This document shows positions 45,055 to 56,239 of a DNA stretch of 64,000 nt, in pieces (the stretch's first letter is position 1; every line of letters starts with the position of its first letter). The stretch comes from Lichenostomus cassidix (lineage: Eukaryota > Chordata > Aves > Passeriformes > Meliphagidae). Made by a program: the position numbers and the translations under genes. The stretch covers positions 56,607 to 120,606 of the forward strand of contig VLJF02000864.1 in assembly GCA_008360975.2 (NCBI GenBank), given 5' to 3'. The notes beneath the pieces were generated by a model that saw only the letters and a program-made list of their open reading frames with translations, made no database searches and was not told the DNA's origin.

Positions 45055-45785
45055 TTAGAAATTATTTTATTTTATTGGGTTTTTCAATGTAATTTTATTT
45101 TATTTTTATTTTATTTTATATTTTATTTTATTATTTTTATTTTATTTATTCTATTTTATTTATTTTATTTTTATTTTGTTTCGTTTTATTTATTTTATTT
45201 TATATTTTATTTTCTTTTATTTAAATATAAATTTTATTTTTTCTAATTTTATTTTATATTTTATCTTTAACTCTATTTTATTTATTTTGTTTATTTTATT
45301 TTATTTTATTTTGTTTTATTTTACTTTATTTTGTTTTGTTTTGTTTTAAATTATTTTATTTTATATTTTATATTTTATATTTTATATTTTATATTTTATT
45401 TTATTTGTTTTGTTTTCTTTTATTTATTTTATTTTTTATTTCATATTTTGTATTTTATTTTATTTGCTTTGTTTTATTTTATTTATTTTATTTTATTTTT
45501 TATTTCATATTTTGTATTTTATTTTATTTGCTTTGTTTTCTTTTATTTATTTTATTTTATTTTATATTTTATATTTTATATTTTGCATTTTATTTTATTT
45601 GCTTTGTTTTATTTTATTTATTTTATTTTGTATTTTATATTTTGTATTTTATTTTATTTTATTTATTTTATTTTTATTTTATATTTTGAATTTTATTTTA
45701 TTTACTTTGTTTTATTTTATTTAATTTTATTTTTTATTTTATATTTTGTATTTTATTTTATTTTATTTATTTATTTTATTTTATT
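45055..45785. repeat. TTTTATTTTATATTTTATTT array
   Basis: AT-only words TTTATTTTATTT, TATTTTATATTTTG and TTTGCTTTGTTTTATTT repeat for 730 bases. The long plus-strand open frames are Phe/Ile/Tyr low complexity. Confidence 0.9.
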
Positions 45786-45935
45786 TCATATGTTTCCAGG
45801 TTTCCCAGCTGCTCGGCAGTTGCTCCTCTCCTTCCCCCTCCCGAAAAAACAGATTTTTCCAATTATCCACAGAAATTCCCGAAACATCTCAGATTTCTGG
45901 GATGGAAAACATCTGCGGAGAGAGAGAGAGAGAAA
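45785..45935. other. Short unique island
   Basis: Non-repeated sequence includes TTTCCAGGTTTCCCAGCTGC, CTCGGCAGTTGCTCC, CCAATTATCCACAG and GGAAAACATCTGCGG. CAGCTG and CATCTG E-box words and an AATTA core occur. It is a candidate relic of ancestral intergenic DNA, without a proven role. Confidence 0.3.
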
Positions 45936-46650
45936 AATAAAATGGGGAAAAATGGGGAAAAATGGGGAAAAAATTGGGGAAAAAAAATGGGAAAAAATTG
46001 GGGAAAAATGGGGAAAAATGGGGAAAAAAGGAGAAAAAAAATGGGGGAAAAAAGGGGAAAAAATGAGGAAAACTGGGGGAAAAATAGGGGGAAAAAAAAG
46101 GGGAAGAAATGGGGAAAAATGGGGGAAAAGAGAAGGAAAAAAAAGGAAAAAAATCCAGCGGAGAGTGGAGAAAAAAAGGAGAAAAAAGGGGAAAAAATAG
46201 GGAAAAAATGGGGGGAAAAATGGAAAAAAATCCAGCGGAGAGTGGAGAAAAAAAGGAGAAAAAAAGGGGAAAAAAGGAGGAGGGAAAAAATAGGGAAAAA
46301 AGGAGAAAAAAAGGGAAAAATTCCAGCGGAGAGTGGAGAAAAAAAGGAGGAAAAAAGGACTAAAACAAGGGAGAAAAAAGGAGAAAAAAGGAGGAAAAAA
46401 AGGAGGAAAAAAGGGAGAAAAAAGGGAGAAAAAAGTAGAAAAAATGGAGAAAAAAAGGAGGAAAAATGGAGGAAAAATGGAGGAAAAAAAATGGAGAAAA
46501 AAAGGAGAAAAAAGAAGGGAAAAAAGTGGAAAAAATGGAGAAAAAATGGAGAAAAAAGGAGGTAAAAAAGGAGAAAAAAGGGAAAAAAAGGAGAAAAAAG
46601 GGGAAAAAAAGGGGAAAAAAAGGGAAAAAATCCAGCGGAAAGTGAAGAAA
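45935..46650. repeat. Polypurine AAAAAAGGAGAAAAA tract
   Basis: About 700 bases of nearly pure A and G on the plus strand hold five copies of a unique insert, AATCCAGCGGAGAGTGGAG (near 46150, 46230, 46322 and, diverged, 46629). Open frames on both strands are repeat translations. Confidence 0.9.
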
Positions 46651-47755
46651 AAAAATCTCCGTTTTGGGGCAAAAAGGAGCAAATTTGAGATTCTAACCGG
46701 TGAGTTTTTCTCTCCTTCTTTTCCCACTTTATTTGGATTTTTTTCGGGAATTTTCCCATCCGGCGGCGGGAAAAATCAACTTTCAATGGAAACTCTCAGA
46801 ATCCGGATGGATTTTATTGGAATTTATTTTATTTCAGTTTATTTTATTTGAATTTATTTTATTTGAATTTGTTCTATTTCAATTTATTTTATTGGAATTT
46901 CCATTTTTTCCCGGCGGATTTTAATGGAATTTTCATTATTTCCTCACAGATTTTATGGAGAAAATTCACTTTTTTTCCCTCTTTGATTTTTTTTCTTCTT
47001 TCCCCTTTTTTTGTTGGAGAAATTCCCATTTTTTGGGTGAATTTTTTAGGAATTTTTTAATCTCCCAGCGAGAATTTTTTTGCCTAAAATCGGCGAAATT
47101 TGAGTTTTTCGCGGTTTTTCCATCTCGATTTATTCCCTTTTTTATTCCCGAATACAAGAATTGGGATCGAAGAGGTTTTTCTGTATTTTTTGGGGGAAAA
47201 AAGAGGAGGAAATGGGAAAAAAAAAAAAAGGGGAAAATCGGCTGGAATTTCAAGATCACGACTCGTTCAGAGTCATTTTCAAGGGAAAGAAAAAGGAAAT
47301 ATTTTTGGGGGAAAAAAGGGAAAAAATGGTTAAAAAACCGAAAGGAGAATTAGGGAAAAATGAGGAAAAAATGGGAAAAAATGGGGAAAAATGGGAAAAT
47401 TAAAATATAGGAGAAAAAAAGGGAAAATAAATGGAAAAAAAAGGAAAAATTTGAGAGAAAAAAAGGGAAAAAAAAGGAAAACAAAAGTGGAACTTGACCG
47501 TTTGGGGTGATTTGTACCGGATGAGGGAAATCCTCCCAGAAATTCCCAAAAATATCCCAAAAATTAGATTTTTCCCAAAGATTTTCAAGCCCAAAAAAAT
47601 TCCCGAAGGATTTCCCTTTGTGGATTTATTTCCAGGCGTGAAATGAGAGGAAAAAAATCTGATTTTTTGGGGTTTTTTTAGGGTTAAAATCTTCGATCCG
47701 AAATCGAAACCGGATGAGATTTGCGGCGCCGTTTGGTTCTTTGGGAAAAAAGAAA
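46650..47755. other. Mixed semi-unique sequence
   Basis: This 1.1-kb stretch mixes single-copy segments with short repeats (TTTTATTTGAAT near 46815-46890; GGGAAAAAATGGG near 47340-47400). Segments near 46660-46800, 47090-47180, 47240-47280 and 47690-47745 are unique and have some CpG, such as CCGGCGGCGGG and TTGCGGCGCCG. No coding frame with a recognisable domain or RNA gene was found. Confidence 0.4.
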
Positions 47756-48835
47756 AAAACCTAAAAAAACCCTTAAAAAATCCTAAAAAAACCCCTAAAA
47801 AAAACCCTAAAAAACCCTAAAAAAACCTGAAAAATGAGCTTAAAGAAAACTCAAAAAAAACTCTTTAAAAAACCCTTAAGAAACACCCTAAAAACCCCTA
47901 AAAAAACCCCCTAAAAAACCTAAAAAAACCCTGAAAAACAAACTCTAAAAAAACTCTAAAAACCCCAAAAAACCCTAAAAAAACCCCTAAGAAAACCTAA
48001 AAAACCCCAAAAAAACCCTAAAAACCTTAAAAACCTAAAAAACCCTAAAAAATCCTTTAAAAAACCTAAATAAACCTCTAAAAATACCCTTTAAAAAAAC
48101 CCTAAAAAACCTAAAACCCCCTAAAAAAAAACCCTAAAAAACCAAAACAAACCCTAAAAAAACCCTTAGAAAGAACTTTAAAAATCCTTAGAAAATCCCT
48201 AAAAAATCCCTTAAAAAACCCTAAAAAACCTAAAACCTTAAACCCTAAAACACTTTAAAAACCTTAAAAAACCCTAAAAATCCTTAAAAACCCTAAAAAA
48301 ACCATAAATCCTTAAAAAACTAAAAACCCTTAAAAAACCCTTAAAAAAACCCTTAAAAAACCCTTAAAAAAACCCTAAAAAAACCCTTAAAAAACCCTTA
48401 AAAAACAAAAAAAAACCCTTAAAAAACCCTAAAAAAACCTTAAAAAACCCTTAAAAAAACCCTTTAAAAACCCCTAAAAACCTTAAAAAACCCTAAAAAA
48501 CCCCTTAAAAAATCCCTTTAAAAACCCAAAAAACCCCTTAAAAAACCCTAAAAAAAACCCTAAAAAAACCCTTAAAAAACCCTTAAAAAACCCTTAAAAA
48601 ACCCTAAAAAAAACCTAAAAAAACCTTAAAAAACCCTTTAAAAACCCTTAAAAAAACCCTTTAAAAAACCCTAAAAAAACCCTTTAAAAACCCTTAAAAA
48701 CCCTTAAAAAAACCCTAAAAAAACCCTTAAAAAAACCCTTAAAAACCCTAAAAAATCCCTTAAAAACCCTTAAAAACCCTAAAAAAAACCCTAAAAAAAC
48801 CTCCAAAAAACCCTAAAAACAAAACCCCTAAAAGC
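47755..48835. repeat. CCCTAAAAAA / CCCTTAAAAA array, telomere-like
   Basis: More than 90 units of 9-12 bp read AAAAACCCTAAAAA or AAAAACCCTTAAAA. CCCTAA is the vertebrate telomere word, but here the A run is longer and variable and no perfect CCCTAA tandem exists. It is best described as an expanded C3TA-type satellite. Confidence 0.88.
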
Positions 48836-49490
48836 AGCGATTTGGGTTTTCTGCCTCAGTCTGGAGGATTTGAGGAGTTCAGGAGAAACTTCGTTAGGAA
48901 TTTTTGGGGTTTTGGGATTTTGGGGAAATTCCTGCTGCGTTTAGCTGAAATCCAAATTTGTGCTGGCAGGATTGATTTGGGTTTTGGGAAATTCACAATA
49001 ATTCCGTTTTTGGGTTTTTTGTTGGGATTTTGGTGAAATTCCTGCTGCATTTGGCTGAAATCCAAATTTGTGCTTCGACAGGATTGATTTGGGTTTTTGA
49101 ATTCCAATAATTCCGTTTTTGGGGTTTTTTGGGATTTTGGTGAAATTCCTGCTGCATTTGGCTGAAATCCAAATTTGTGCTTCGACAGGATTGATTTGGG
49201 TTTTTGGGAAATTCACAATAATTCCGTTTTTTGGGGTTTTTTTTTGGGATTTTGGTGAAATTCCTGCTGCATTTGGCTGAAATCCAAATTTGTGCTTCGA
49301 CAGGATTGATTTGGGTTTTGGGAAATTCACAATAATTCCGTTTTTTGGGGTTTTTTTGGGATTTTGGTGAAATTCCTGCTGCATTTGGCTGAAATCCAAA
49401 TTTGTGCTTCGGCAGGATTGATTTGGGGTTTTGGGAAATTCACAATAATTCCGTTTTTGGGTTTTTATTGGGATTTTTCCATCCTCGGGG
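48835..49490. repeat. About 110-bp tandem repeat, five copies
   Basis: CCTGCTGCATTTGGCTGAAA, TCCAAATTTGTGCTTCGAC and AGGATTGATTTGGG recur at about 48931, 49041, 49148, 49262 and 49376, with GAAATTCACAATAATTCC between. The copies differ at few positions. The first is the most diverged and may be closest to the parent sequence. Confidence 0.9.
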
Positions 49491-49499
49491 GATTGAATG

Positions 49500-49900
49500 G
49501 GGTTTGGTTTATTTGGGTTTATTTTATTTTATTTGGGTTTATTTTATTTTATTTTCTATTTTGTTTTCTATTTTATTTTCTATTTTATTTTCTATTTTAT
49601 TTTCCATTTTATTTTCCATTTTATTTTCTATTTTATTTTCTATTTTCTTTTCTTATTTTCTTTTATTATTTTCTGGTTTATTTTCTATTCCATTTTTTGT
49701 TTTGTTTTCTTTCTTTTCTATTTTGTTTTCTATTTAATTTATTTTATTTCTATTTTCTATTTTGTTTTCTATTTTATTTTATTATTTTAATTTTATTTTT
49801 TATATTTTATTTTATTTTCTGGTTTATTTTCTGTTCCATTTTTTGTTTTATTTTATTTTCTTTTCTATTTTATTTTCTATTTTATTTTTTATTTTAATAA
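49500..49900. repeat. TATTTTATTTTC array
   Basis: AT-rich words TATTTTATTTTCTATTTTG repeat for 400 bases. Open frames are low complexity. Confidence 0.88.
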
Positions 49901-50049
49901 ACCCTAAAAAATTGGGATTTTTGGAGCCAATTTTTTTATCCAACAAACCCTAAAAAAATTGAATCTTTTTCTCCATCCAAACCCTAAAAAAAAAAAAAAG
50001 GGATTTTTTGGGTCATTTCGGAGCATTTTTTTCCCCAACAAACACTAAA

Positions 50050-50700
50050 AAATTTCCCTTTTTAAAACCAAATTTTCCCCTTTTATTTGGATTATTTTTT
50101 CCTCTTTTTATTCCCTTTTTTAACCCATTTTTCCCCTTTTATTCGGTTTTTTTCCTTTTTATTCCCTTTTAACCCAATTTTATTTGGATTTTTCTCCTAT
50201 TTATTTCCCTTTTAATTCCTTTTTACCCCAATTTTATTTCCATTTTCCCCTATTTATTTCCTTTTTCCCCTTTTTCCCCCAATTTTATTTGGATTTTTCC
50301 CCTTTTAACCTAATTTTATTTGGATTTTTCCCCTATTTTTCCCCTTTTTTTCCTTTTACCCCAATTTTATTTCCATTTTCCCCCTATTTATTTCCCTTTT
50401 TTCCCCCTTTTTCCCCCCAATTTTATTTGGATTTTTTCCCCTTTTTAACCCAATTTTATTTGGATTTTTTCCCCTTTTTAACCCAATTTTATTTGGATTT
50501 TTTCCCCTTTTTAACCCAATTTCATTTCTATTTTTTCCTCTTTTTAACCCAATTTTATTTGGATTTTTTCCCCTTTTTAACCCAATTTTATTTGGATTTT
50601 TTCCCCTTTTTAACCCAATTTTATTTGAATTTTTTCCCCCATTTTTTCCCCTTTTTTTCCCCTTTTTCCCCCCTTTTTTCCCCAATTTATTTCTATTTAT
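50050..50700. repeat. TTTTATTTGGATTTTTCCCC array
   Basis: Units of about 30-40 bp contain CCAATTTTATTTGGATTTTT, CCCCTTTTTAACC. The cluster at 50420-50630 is nearly perfect, with a 36-bp period. Confidence 0.88.
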
Positions 50701-51095
50701 TTCCTCCTCTCCTCCTCTCGGAAGTCGTTGGGAATTTAACGATTTCCCTCCAATTTCTCCCATTTTATTCCATTTTATTCCCATTTTTATGATTTTTCTC
50801 CTCTTTTCCAACTCCGGAAATAATTCAGATTTATCACCTCGGAGATCCCAAAGAACAATCGACGCCAAAAAAAAAAGGAAAATAAAATAAAATCAAATCC
50901 AAAACGAGTTTTTTTTGGGGTTTTTTTTTGTCCTTTTTTGGCTCAGGAATTGTAAACTGCAGGAAATCATCAAATTTTACAATCTTTGCTCTTTTTTCTC
51001 GCCGGGAAAACCCAAATCCGGGAATTATGAGGATTTTTAAAGAGGTTTTTTTGGGGTTTTTTGGGACCTCCCGGCTGGTTGTGGTGCTGGGAAAA
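50700..51095. promoter_or_regulatory. Unique island, partly duplicated downstream
   Basis: The stretch includes GGAAGTCGTTGGGAATTTAA, GAAATAATTCAGATTTATC and, at 50940-51090, GGAATTGTAAACTGCAGG and ATCAAATTTTACAATCTTTG. The TTTTAC and TTTATC words resemble posterior-Hox sites. About 125 bases of it (50965-51085) recur at 51455-51575. Confidence 0.35.
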
Positions 51096-52090
51096 AATCC
51101 TAAAAAAATGGCGAAAAAATCCTAAAAAATGGCAAAAAAATCCTTAAAAAATCCTAAAAAAATGGCGAAAAAATCCTAAAAAAATCCTTTAAAAATCCTA
51201 AAAAATTGGCAAAAAAATGGCAAAAAAAAATCCACCAAAAATCCCAAAAATATCGGAAAAATCTAAAAAATAGCAAAAAAATTTTTAAAATCCTTAAAAA
51301 TTGGCAAAAAAATGGCAAAAAAATCCTTTAAAAATCCCACAAAAATATAAAAATATCGGAAAAAATCATTTAAAATCCCAAAAATCCCAAAATATCCCAA
51401 AATCCCCCAAAAAGGGGAATTATTCCCCTCAAAAAATAAATTAAGAAATCGCAAAAAAATCCATCAAATTTTACAATCTTTGCTCTTTTTTCTCGCCGGG
51501 AAAAGCCAAATCCGGGAATTATGAGGATTTTTAAAGAGGTTTTTTTGGGGTTTTTTGGGACCTCCCGGCTTGTTGGGGAAAATCCTAAAAAATGGCAAAA
51601 AAAAGGCAAAAAAAAGGTTAAAAATTGGCTAAAAAATGGCAAAAAAAGACAAAAAAATCCTTTAAAAATCCCCCCAAAAAAATCAAAAATATCGGGAAAA
51701 AAATCCTAAAAAAATCGCAAAAAAATTAAAAAAAAATCCTAAAAAATTGGCAGAAAAATGTCAAAATATCCTAAAAAAATCCCCCAAAAATATCGGAAAA
51801 AAATCCTAAAAAAAAAAGAGGAAAAATGGCAAAAAAAGACAAAAAAATCCTAAAATAATCCATCCCAAAAGATGACAAAAAATCCCAAAAGAATCCCCCA
51901 AGAAATCCCCAAAAATCGCAGAAAGATCCCCAAAAAATCCCAAAAATATTTTAAAAACCCCCAAAAAATCGCCAAAAATCCCCCAAAAATCTCTACAAAG
52001 TCCCAAAAAAATCCCCAAAAAAATCCCCAAAAAAGTCACTAAAAAAATCGCCAAAAATCCCAAAAAAAAGAAGAAAGAAATCCCCAAAAA
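51090..52090. repeat. AAAAATCCTAAAAAATGGC array
   Basis: Words AAAAAATCCTAAAAAA, ATGGCAAAAAAAT and ATATCGGAAAAAATC repeat irregularly. Embedded at 51455-51575 is a near-perfect copy of 50965-51085, from ATCAAATTTTACAATC to GACCTCCCGGCT. Confidence 0.85.
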
Positions 52091-52850
52091 TAGAATATTT
52101 ACACTTTCAGCGAGGAGAAAAAAACATTTCCCATTGTGGGTTTGAATTTAATGCAAATAAATGGAAAATAAATGGAAAATAAATGGAATTTCCGCCTCGA
52201 AAACAGAGAAAAATCTGGAGAAAAACACAATAAATGGAATTTTCCCCTTTAAAACAAAGAAAAATCAGGAGGAAAACACAATAAATTTAAATTTAGGCCT
52301 TTTGAATGCAGGAAAAATCAGAAAAAACCCAAAATAAATTCAGTTTTTCCCTTTAAAACACAACAAAAATCAGGAGAAAAATCCAATTGAGACTCAGGAA
52401 AAATCAGGAAAAAAACACAATAAATTGAATTTTCCCCTCGAAAACCGAGAAAAATAAAGCGGAAAAAATCCGATTTAAAGGCGAGAATTGAATTTATTTT
52501 ACATTATTTTTTAAAATATATTAATTTTTTTTAATATATTAATTTTTTTTACACCTTAATTATTTTTATTTTAATTTTCAGATTTTTTTTTCCCACCCGG
52601 CTTGAATTCTCTTCTCTCCCTCCTTCCCAAGGATTTATTTTTATTTTTTATTCCCATTTTTTTTCCCCATCCGGTTCCAATCCAAAACCACATCTTGGCA
52701 ACAGAAAAAACCGCAGAGAGAAGAACAAAAAAAACCCAAAAAAAATCTCCTTTTGATCCCCAAAAATCCCCAATTTTTCCGCTTTTTTCTCCCAAAAAAA
52801 TTCCCAATTCTTTCGGGGAATAATTTGATTTTTTCCGCAGCGAAAATGAG
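52090..52850. other. Semi-unique AT-rich stretch with octamer
   Basis: The stretch holds a perfect ATGCAAAT octamer (POU-factor type site) at 52151-52158, followed by AAATGGAAAATAAATGG units. Diverged repeats of about 90 bp, AACACAATAAATGGAATTTT and AAATCAGGAGGAAAA, continue to 52460. Near 52600-52700 it is unique and T/C-rich. No gene is recognised. Confidence 0.35.
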
Positions 52851-53115
52851 GATTTTGGGGGATTTTTGGGGGATTTTTTTGGGGTTTTTTGGGGTTTTTT
52901 TGGGGTTTTTTTGGGTTTTTTTTGTGGGTTTTTTGTGGTTTTTTTATGGGATTTTTATGGGATTTTCTTTCGCTGTGAACTTGAGGAGCTGCAGAGGAAT
53001 TGCGGAGACATTCCGGAGGCTTTTTTTGGGATTTATCAAAGGAGGGAAATTTGGATTTCATTGTCTCTCTTCGCATCTGCTGAGCAGCTGAGCGCCGCCG
53101 GGAAATTCCCTTTTT
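52850..53115. promoter_or_regulatory. G/T repeat followed by a unique island
   Basis: A short TTTTTTGGGG run (52855-52950) precedes about 150 unique bases with CTGTGAACTTGAGGAGCTGC, GGATTTATCAAAGGAGGG and CTTCGCATCTGCTGAGCAGC. ATCAAAG is a TCF/LEF-type core and CAGCTG an E-box. A conserved enhancer is possible but unproven. Confidence 0.35.
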
Positions 53116-54960
53116 TTTAACCGGTTTGGGGCCAAAATTCGGATTTTTTTAACCATTTGGGGGGAAAATCGGATTTTTTAAACCATTTAGAGCGAAAATT
53201 CGGATTTTTTGAGCCATTTTAGAGCGAAAATTTGGAATTTTTTAGTCATTTTAGGGGAAAAATTCGGATTTTTTTAACCATTTTGGGGGAAAAATCTGAA
53301 TTTTTTAGCTGTTTCAGGGCAAAAATTCCCATTTTTTGAGCCATTTTGGAGCAAATTCGGAGTTTTTGAGCCATTTTAGAGCGAAAATTTGGAATTTTTG
53401 AGTCATTTTAGGGCAAAAATTCCCTTTTTTTTAGCCATTTTGGGGCCAAAATACGGATTTTTTTAACCATTTGGGGGGAAAATTCGGATTTTTTTAACCA
53501 TTTTGGGGGAAAATTCGGAGGTTTTGAGCCATTTTAGAGCGAAAATTTGGAATTTTTTAGTCATTTTAGGGGAAAAATTCCCTTTTTTTTAGCCATTTTG
53601 GGGCCAAAATTCGGATTTTTTAAACTATTTTAGGGCCAAAATTCGGATTTTTAAACTATTTTAGGGCGAAAATTCGGATTTTTTTAGCTATTTTGGGGGA
53701 AAATTCTGATTTTTTTAGTCATTTTAGGGCAAAAATTCCCCTTTTTTAAGCCGTTTTGGGGCGAAATTTGGGATTTTTTGAGCCATTTTGGGGCAAAAAT
53801 TCTGAATTTTTTAGCCATTTTAGGGGAAAAATTCCCTTTTTTTACCCGTTTTGGGGAGAAAATTCTGATTTTTTAAATCATTTTAGGGCAAAAATTCGGA
53901 TTTTTTTAGCCATTTAGGGAAAAAATTCCCATTTTTTTAGCCATTTTGGGGCGAAAATTCCCCTTTTTTTAGCCATTTTGGGGCCAAAATTCGGATTTTT
54001 AAACTATTTTAGGGCCAAAATTCGGATTTTTTTAGCTATTTTGGGGGAAAATTCGGATTTTTTTAGCCTTTTTGGGGAAATTCGGATTTTTTGAGCCATT
54101 TTGGAGCAAATTCGGATTTTTTAAACCATTTTGGGGGAAAAAATCTGAATTTTTTAGCTGTTTCAGGGCAAAAATTCCCATTTTTTGAGCCATTTTGGAG
54201 CAAATTCGGATTTTTTGAGCCATTTTAGAGCGAAAATTTGGAATTTTTTAGTCATTTTAGGGGAAAAATTCCCTTTTTTTAGCCATTTTGGGGCGAAAAT
54301 TCCCCTTTTTTTAACCATTTTGGGGCCAAAATTCGGATTTTTAAACTATTTTAGGGCCAAAATTCGGATTTTTTTAGCTATTTTGGGGGAAAATTCGGAT
54401 TTTTTGAGACTTTTTGGAGCAAATTCGGATTTTTTGAGCCTTTTTGGGGCGAAAATTCGGATTTTTTTAAACCATTTCGGGGGAAAAATTTGACTTTTTT
54501 AGCCATTTTAGGGGAAAAAATCCCTTTTTTTTAGCCGTTTTGGGGCGAAATTTCGGATTTTTTGAGCCATTTTGGGGCAAAAGTTCTGAATTTTTTAGTC
54601 ATTTTAGGGGAAAATTCCCTTTTTTTTAGTAATTTTAGGGGGAAAAATTCCCATTTTTTGAGCCACTCTAGGGGGAAATTGGGATTTTTGAGCCATTTTA
54701 GGGTGAAAATTTGGAATATTTTAGCGATTTTTGGTCAAAAATTCGGTTTTTTTTTGTCATTTTAGGGCAAAAATTCCCTTTTTTTTAGCCATTTTGGGGA
54801 AAATTTCCCTTTTTTTTAGCCATTTTAGTGTGAAAATTCCCCTTTTTTAGCCATTTTGGGGCCAAAATTCGGATTTTTTAGCCATTTTTGGTCCAAAATT
54901 CAGATTTTTTAGTCATTTTGGGGCGAAAATTCCTTTTTTTTTACCCATTTTGGGCTCCAA
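53115..54960. repeat. TTTTTTAGCCATTTTGGGGC array
   Basis: About 60 units of roughly 30 bp, GAAAATTCGGATTTTTTTAG followed by CCATTTTGGGGC, form a long regular array. Higher-order repeats of several units are visible; for example 53290-53400 resembles 54130-54240. Confidence 0.92.
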
Positions 54961-55029
54961 AACCCCAAAACCATCGAATTTTCCACCCAAAACCCCAAAA
55001 ACCTTCAGAATTTCCCCATTTTTGGCTCC

Positions 55030-55140
55030 AAAAATCCTCAATTTCCGCGGGGGGGGAGGGGCGGAAGTGCCGCGGCGCCGAAAGGGTTAACCGCGATGGC
55101 CTTGACTCCCCGAAGGTCAAAGACACCAAAAATCGCCTTT
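55030..55140. other. GC-rich unique island
   Basis: About 110 bases contain CGCGGGGGGGGAGGGGCGG, AAGTGCCGCGGCGCCG, AAGGGTTAACCGCGATGGCC and CCCCGAAGGTCAAAGACACC. GGTCAAAG and CCTTGACT are nuclear-receptor or TCF-like words. It stands out from AT-rich arrays on both sides, with part copied into neither. Confidence 0.35.
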
Positions 55141-55860
55141 TTTTGCCCATTTTTGGGGCGGAAAATGAGAATATTTTGAATTTTTTTAGTCGTTTTTGGG
55201 GTTTTTTGTTTTCTCCCGAAGATATTCTTAGTTTTAGCCCCAAAATTCATCCCAAAATTTGATTTTTTTCCCGTTTTTTCCCTTTTTTTGGGGTTTTTTT
55301 AAGGATTTTTCTCTCCTTCCGCTGATTCTGTTTCTCTCCAATTCTCTTCGCTCCCGAATTTCTCGTTTTTAGCCCCAAAATTCATCCCAAAGTTTCCTTT
55401 TTTCCCCTTTTTTTGGGGCTGAAAATGAGAATATTTTGATTTTTTTTAGTCGTTTTTAGGGTTTTTTGTTTTCTCCCGAAGAAATTCTTAGTTTTAGCCC
55501 CAAAATTCATCCCAAAATTTGATTTTTTTCCATTTTTTTCCCATTTTTTTCCCATTTTTTTGGTTTTTTTAAGGATTTTTCTCTCCTTCCGCTGATTCTG
55601 TTTCTCTCCAGTTCTCGTCGCTCCCGAATTTGTTGTTTTTAGCCCCAAAATTCATCCCAAAGTTTGATTTTTTTCCCGTTTTTTCCCCTTTTTTCCCTTT
55701 TTTTCCCCTTTTTTGGGACGGAAAATAAGAATATTTTGATTTTTTTCCCCATTTTTTGGGGTTTTTTAAAGGATTTTTTCTCTCCACTTCTCTTCGCTCC
55801 CGAATTTCTCGTTTTTAGCCCCAAAATTCATCCCAAAGTTTGCTTTTTTCCCCATTTTTT
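55140..55860. repeat. About 150-bp tandem repeat, five copies
   Basis: CCCCAAAATTCATCCCAAA recurs near 55238, 55373, 55498, 55642 and 55819. It alternates with GAAAATGAGAATATTTTGA, TTTTGTTTTCTCCCGAAG and TCCGCTGATTCTGTTTCTC. Minus-strand frames with KMGKK are repeat translations. Confidence 0.88.
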
Positions 55861-55980
55861 CCCATTTTTTGGGTTTTATTTCCTGAATGACCTTTGGCCA
55901 TAAACTCCTCACGCTCCATAAAATTCGCTTTTTTAACCCAAATTTTCTGTTCTTTTCGCCCCTCGAGGTGGGAGGAGGAA
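55860..55980. promoter_or_regulatory. Unique island with DR1-like and ATAAA sites
   Basis: The island reads TTTTATTTCCTGAATGACC, then TTTGGCCATAAACTCC and CTCCATAAAATTCGC. TGACCTTTGGCC approximates a direct repeat of nuclear-receptor half-sites. GGCCATAAA and CCATAAAAT fit the TTTATGG core of Hox9/Hox10-type proteins. This compact, unique set is a plausible conserved element between HOXC10 and HOXC11. Confidence 0.4.
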
Positions 55981-56225
55981 AAACACCCAAAATCAGCCGA
56001 AATAAACCCAAAAATACCCAAAATAAACCCAAAAATAGCGAAAATAAACCCAAAAATAGCGAAAATAAACCCAAAAATACCCAAAATAAACCCAAAAATA
56101 GCGAAAATAAACCCAAAAATAGCGAAAATAAACCCAAAAATACCCAAAATAAACCCAAAAATAGCCAAAATAAACGCAAAAATAGCCAAAATAAACCCAA
56201 AAAAAAGCCAAAATAAACTGAAAAA
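55980..56225. repeat. AAACCCAAAAATAGCGAAAAT array
   Basis: About eleven units of 21 bp, AAACCCAAAAATAGCGAAAAT or with ACCC in place of AGCG, run in register with a higher-order alternation of the two forms. It ends sharply near 56220. Confidence 0.92.
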
Positions 56226-56239
56226 ATGAGTTTGGGTTG

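Noticed and set aside
47755..48835. True telomere end
   Set aside because: No perfect (CCCTAA)n run is present, the A runs vary in length, and ordinary Hox-cluster sequence lies on both sides.
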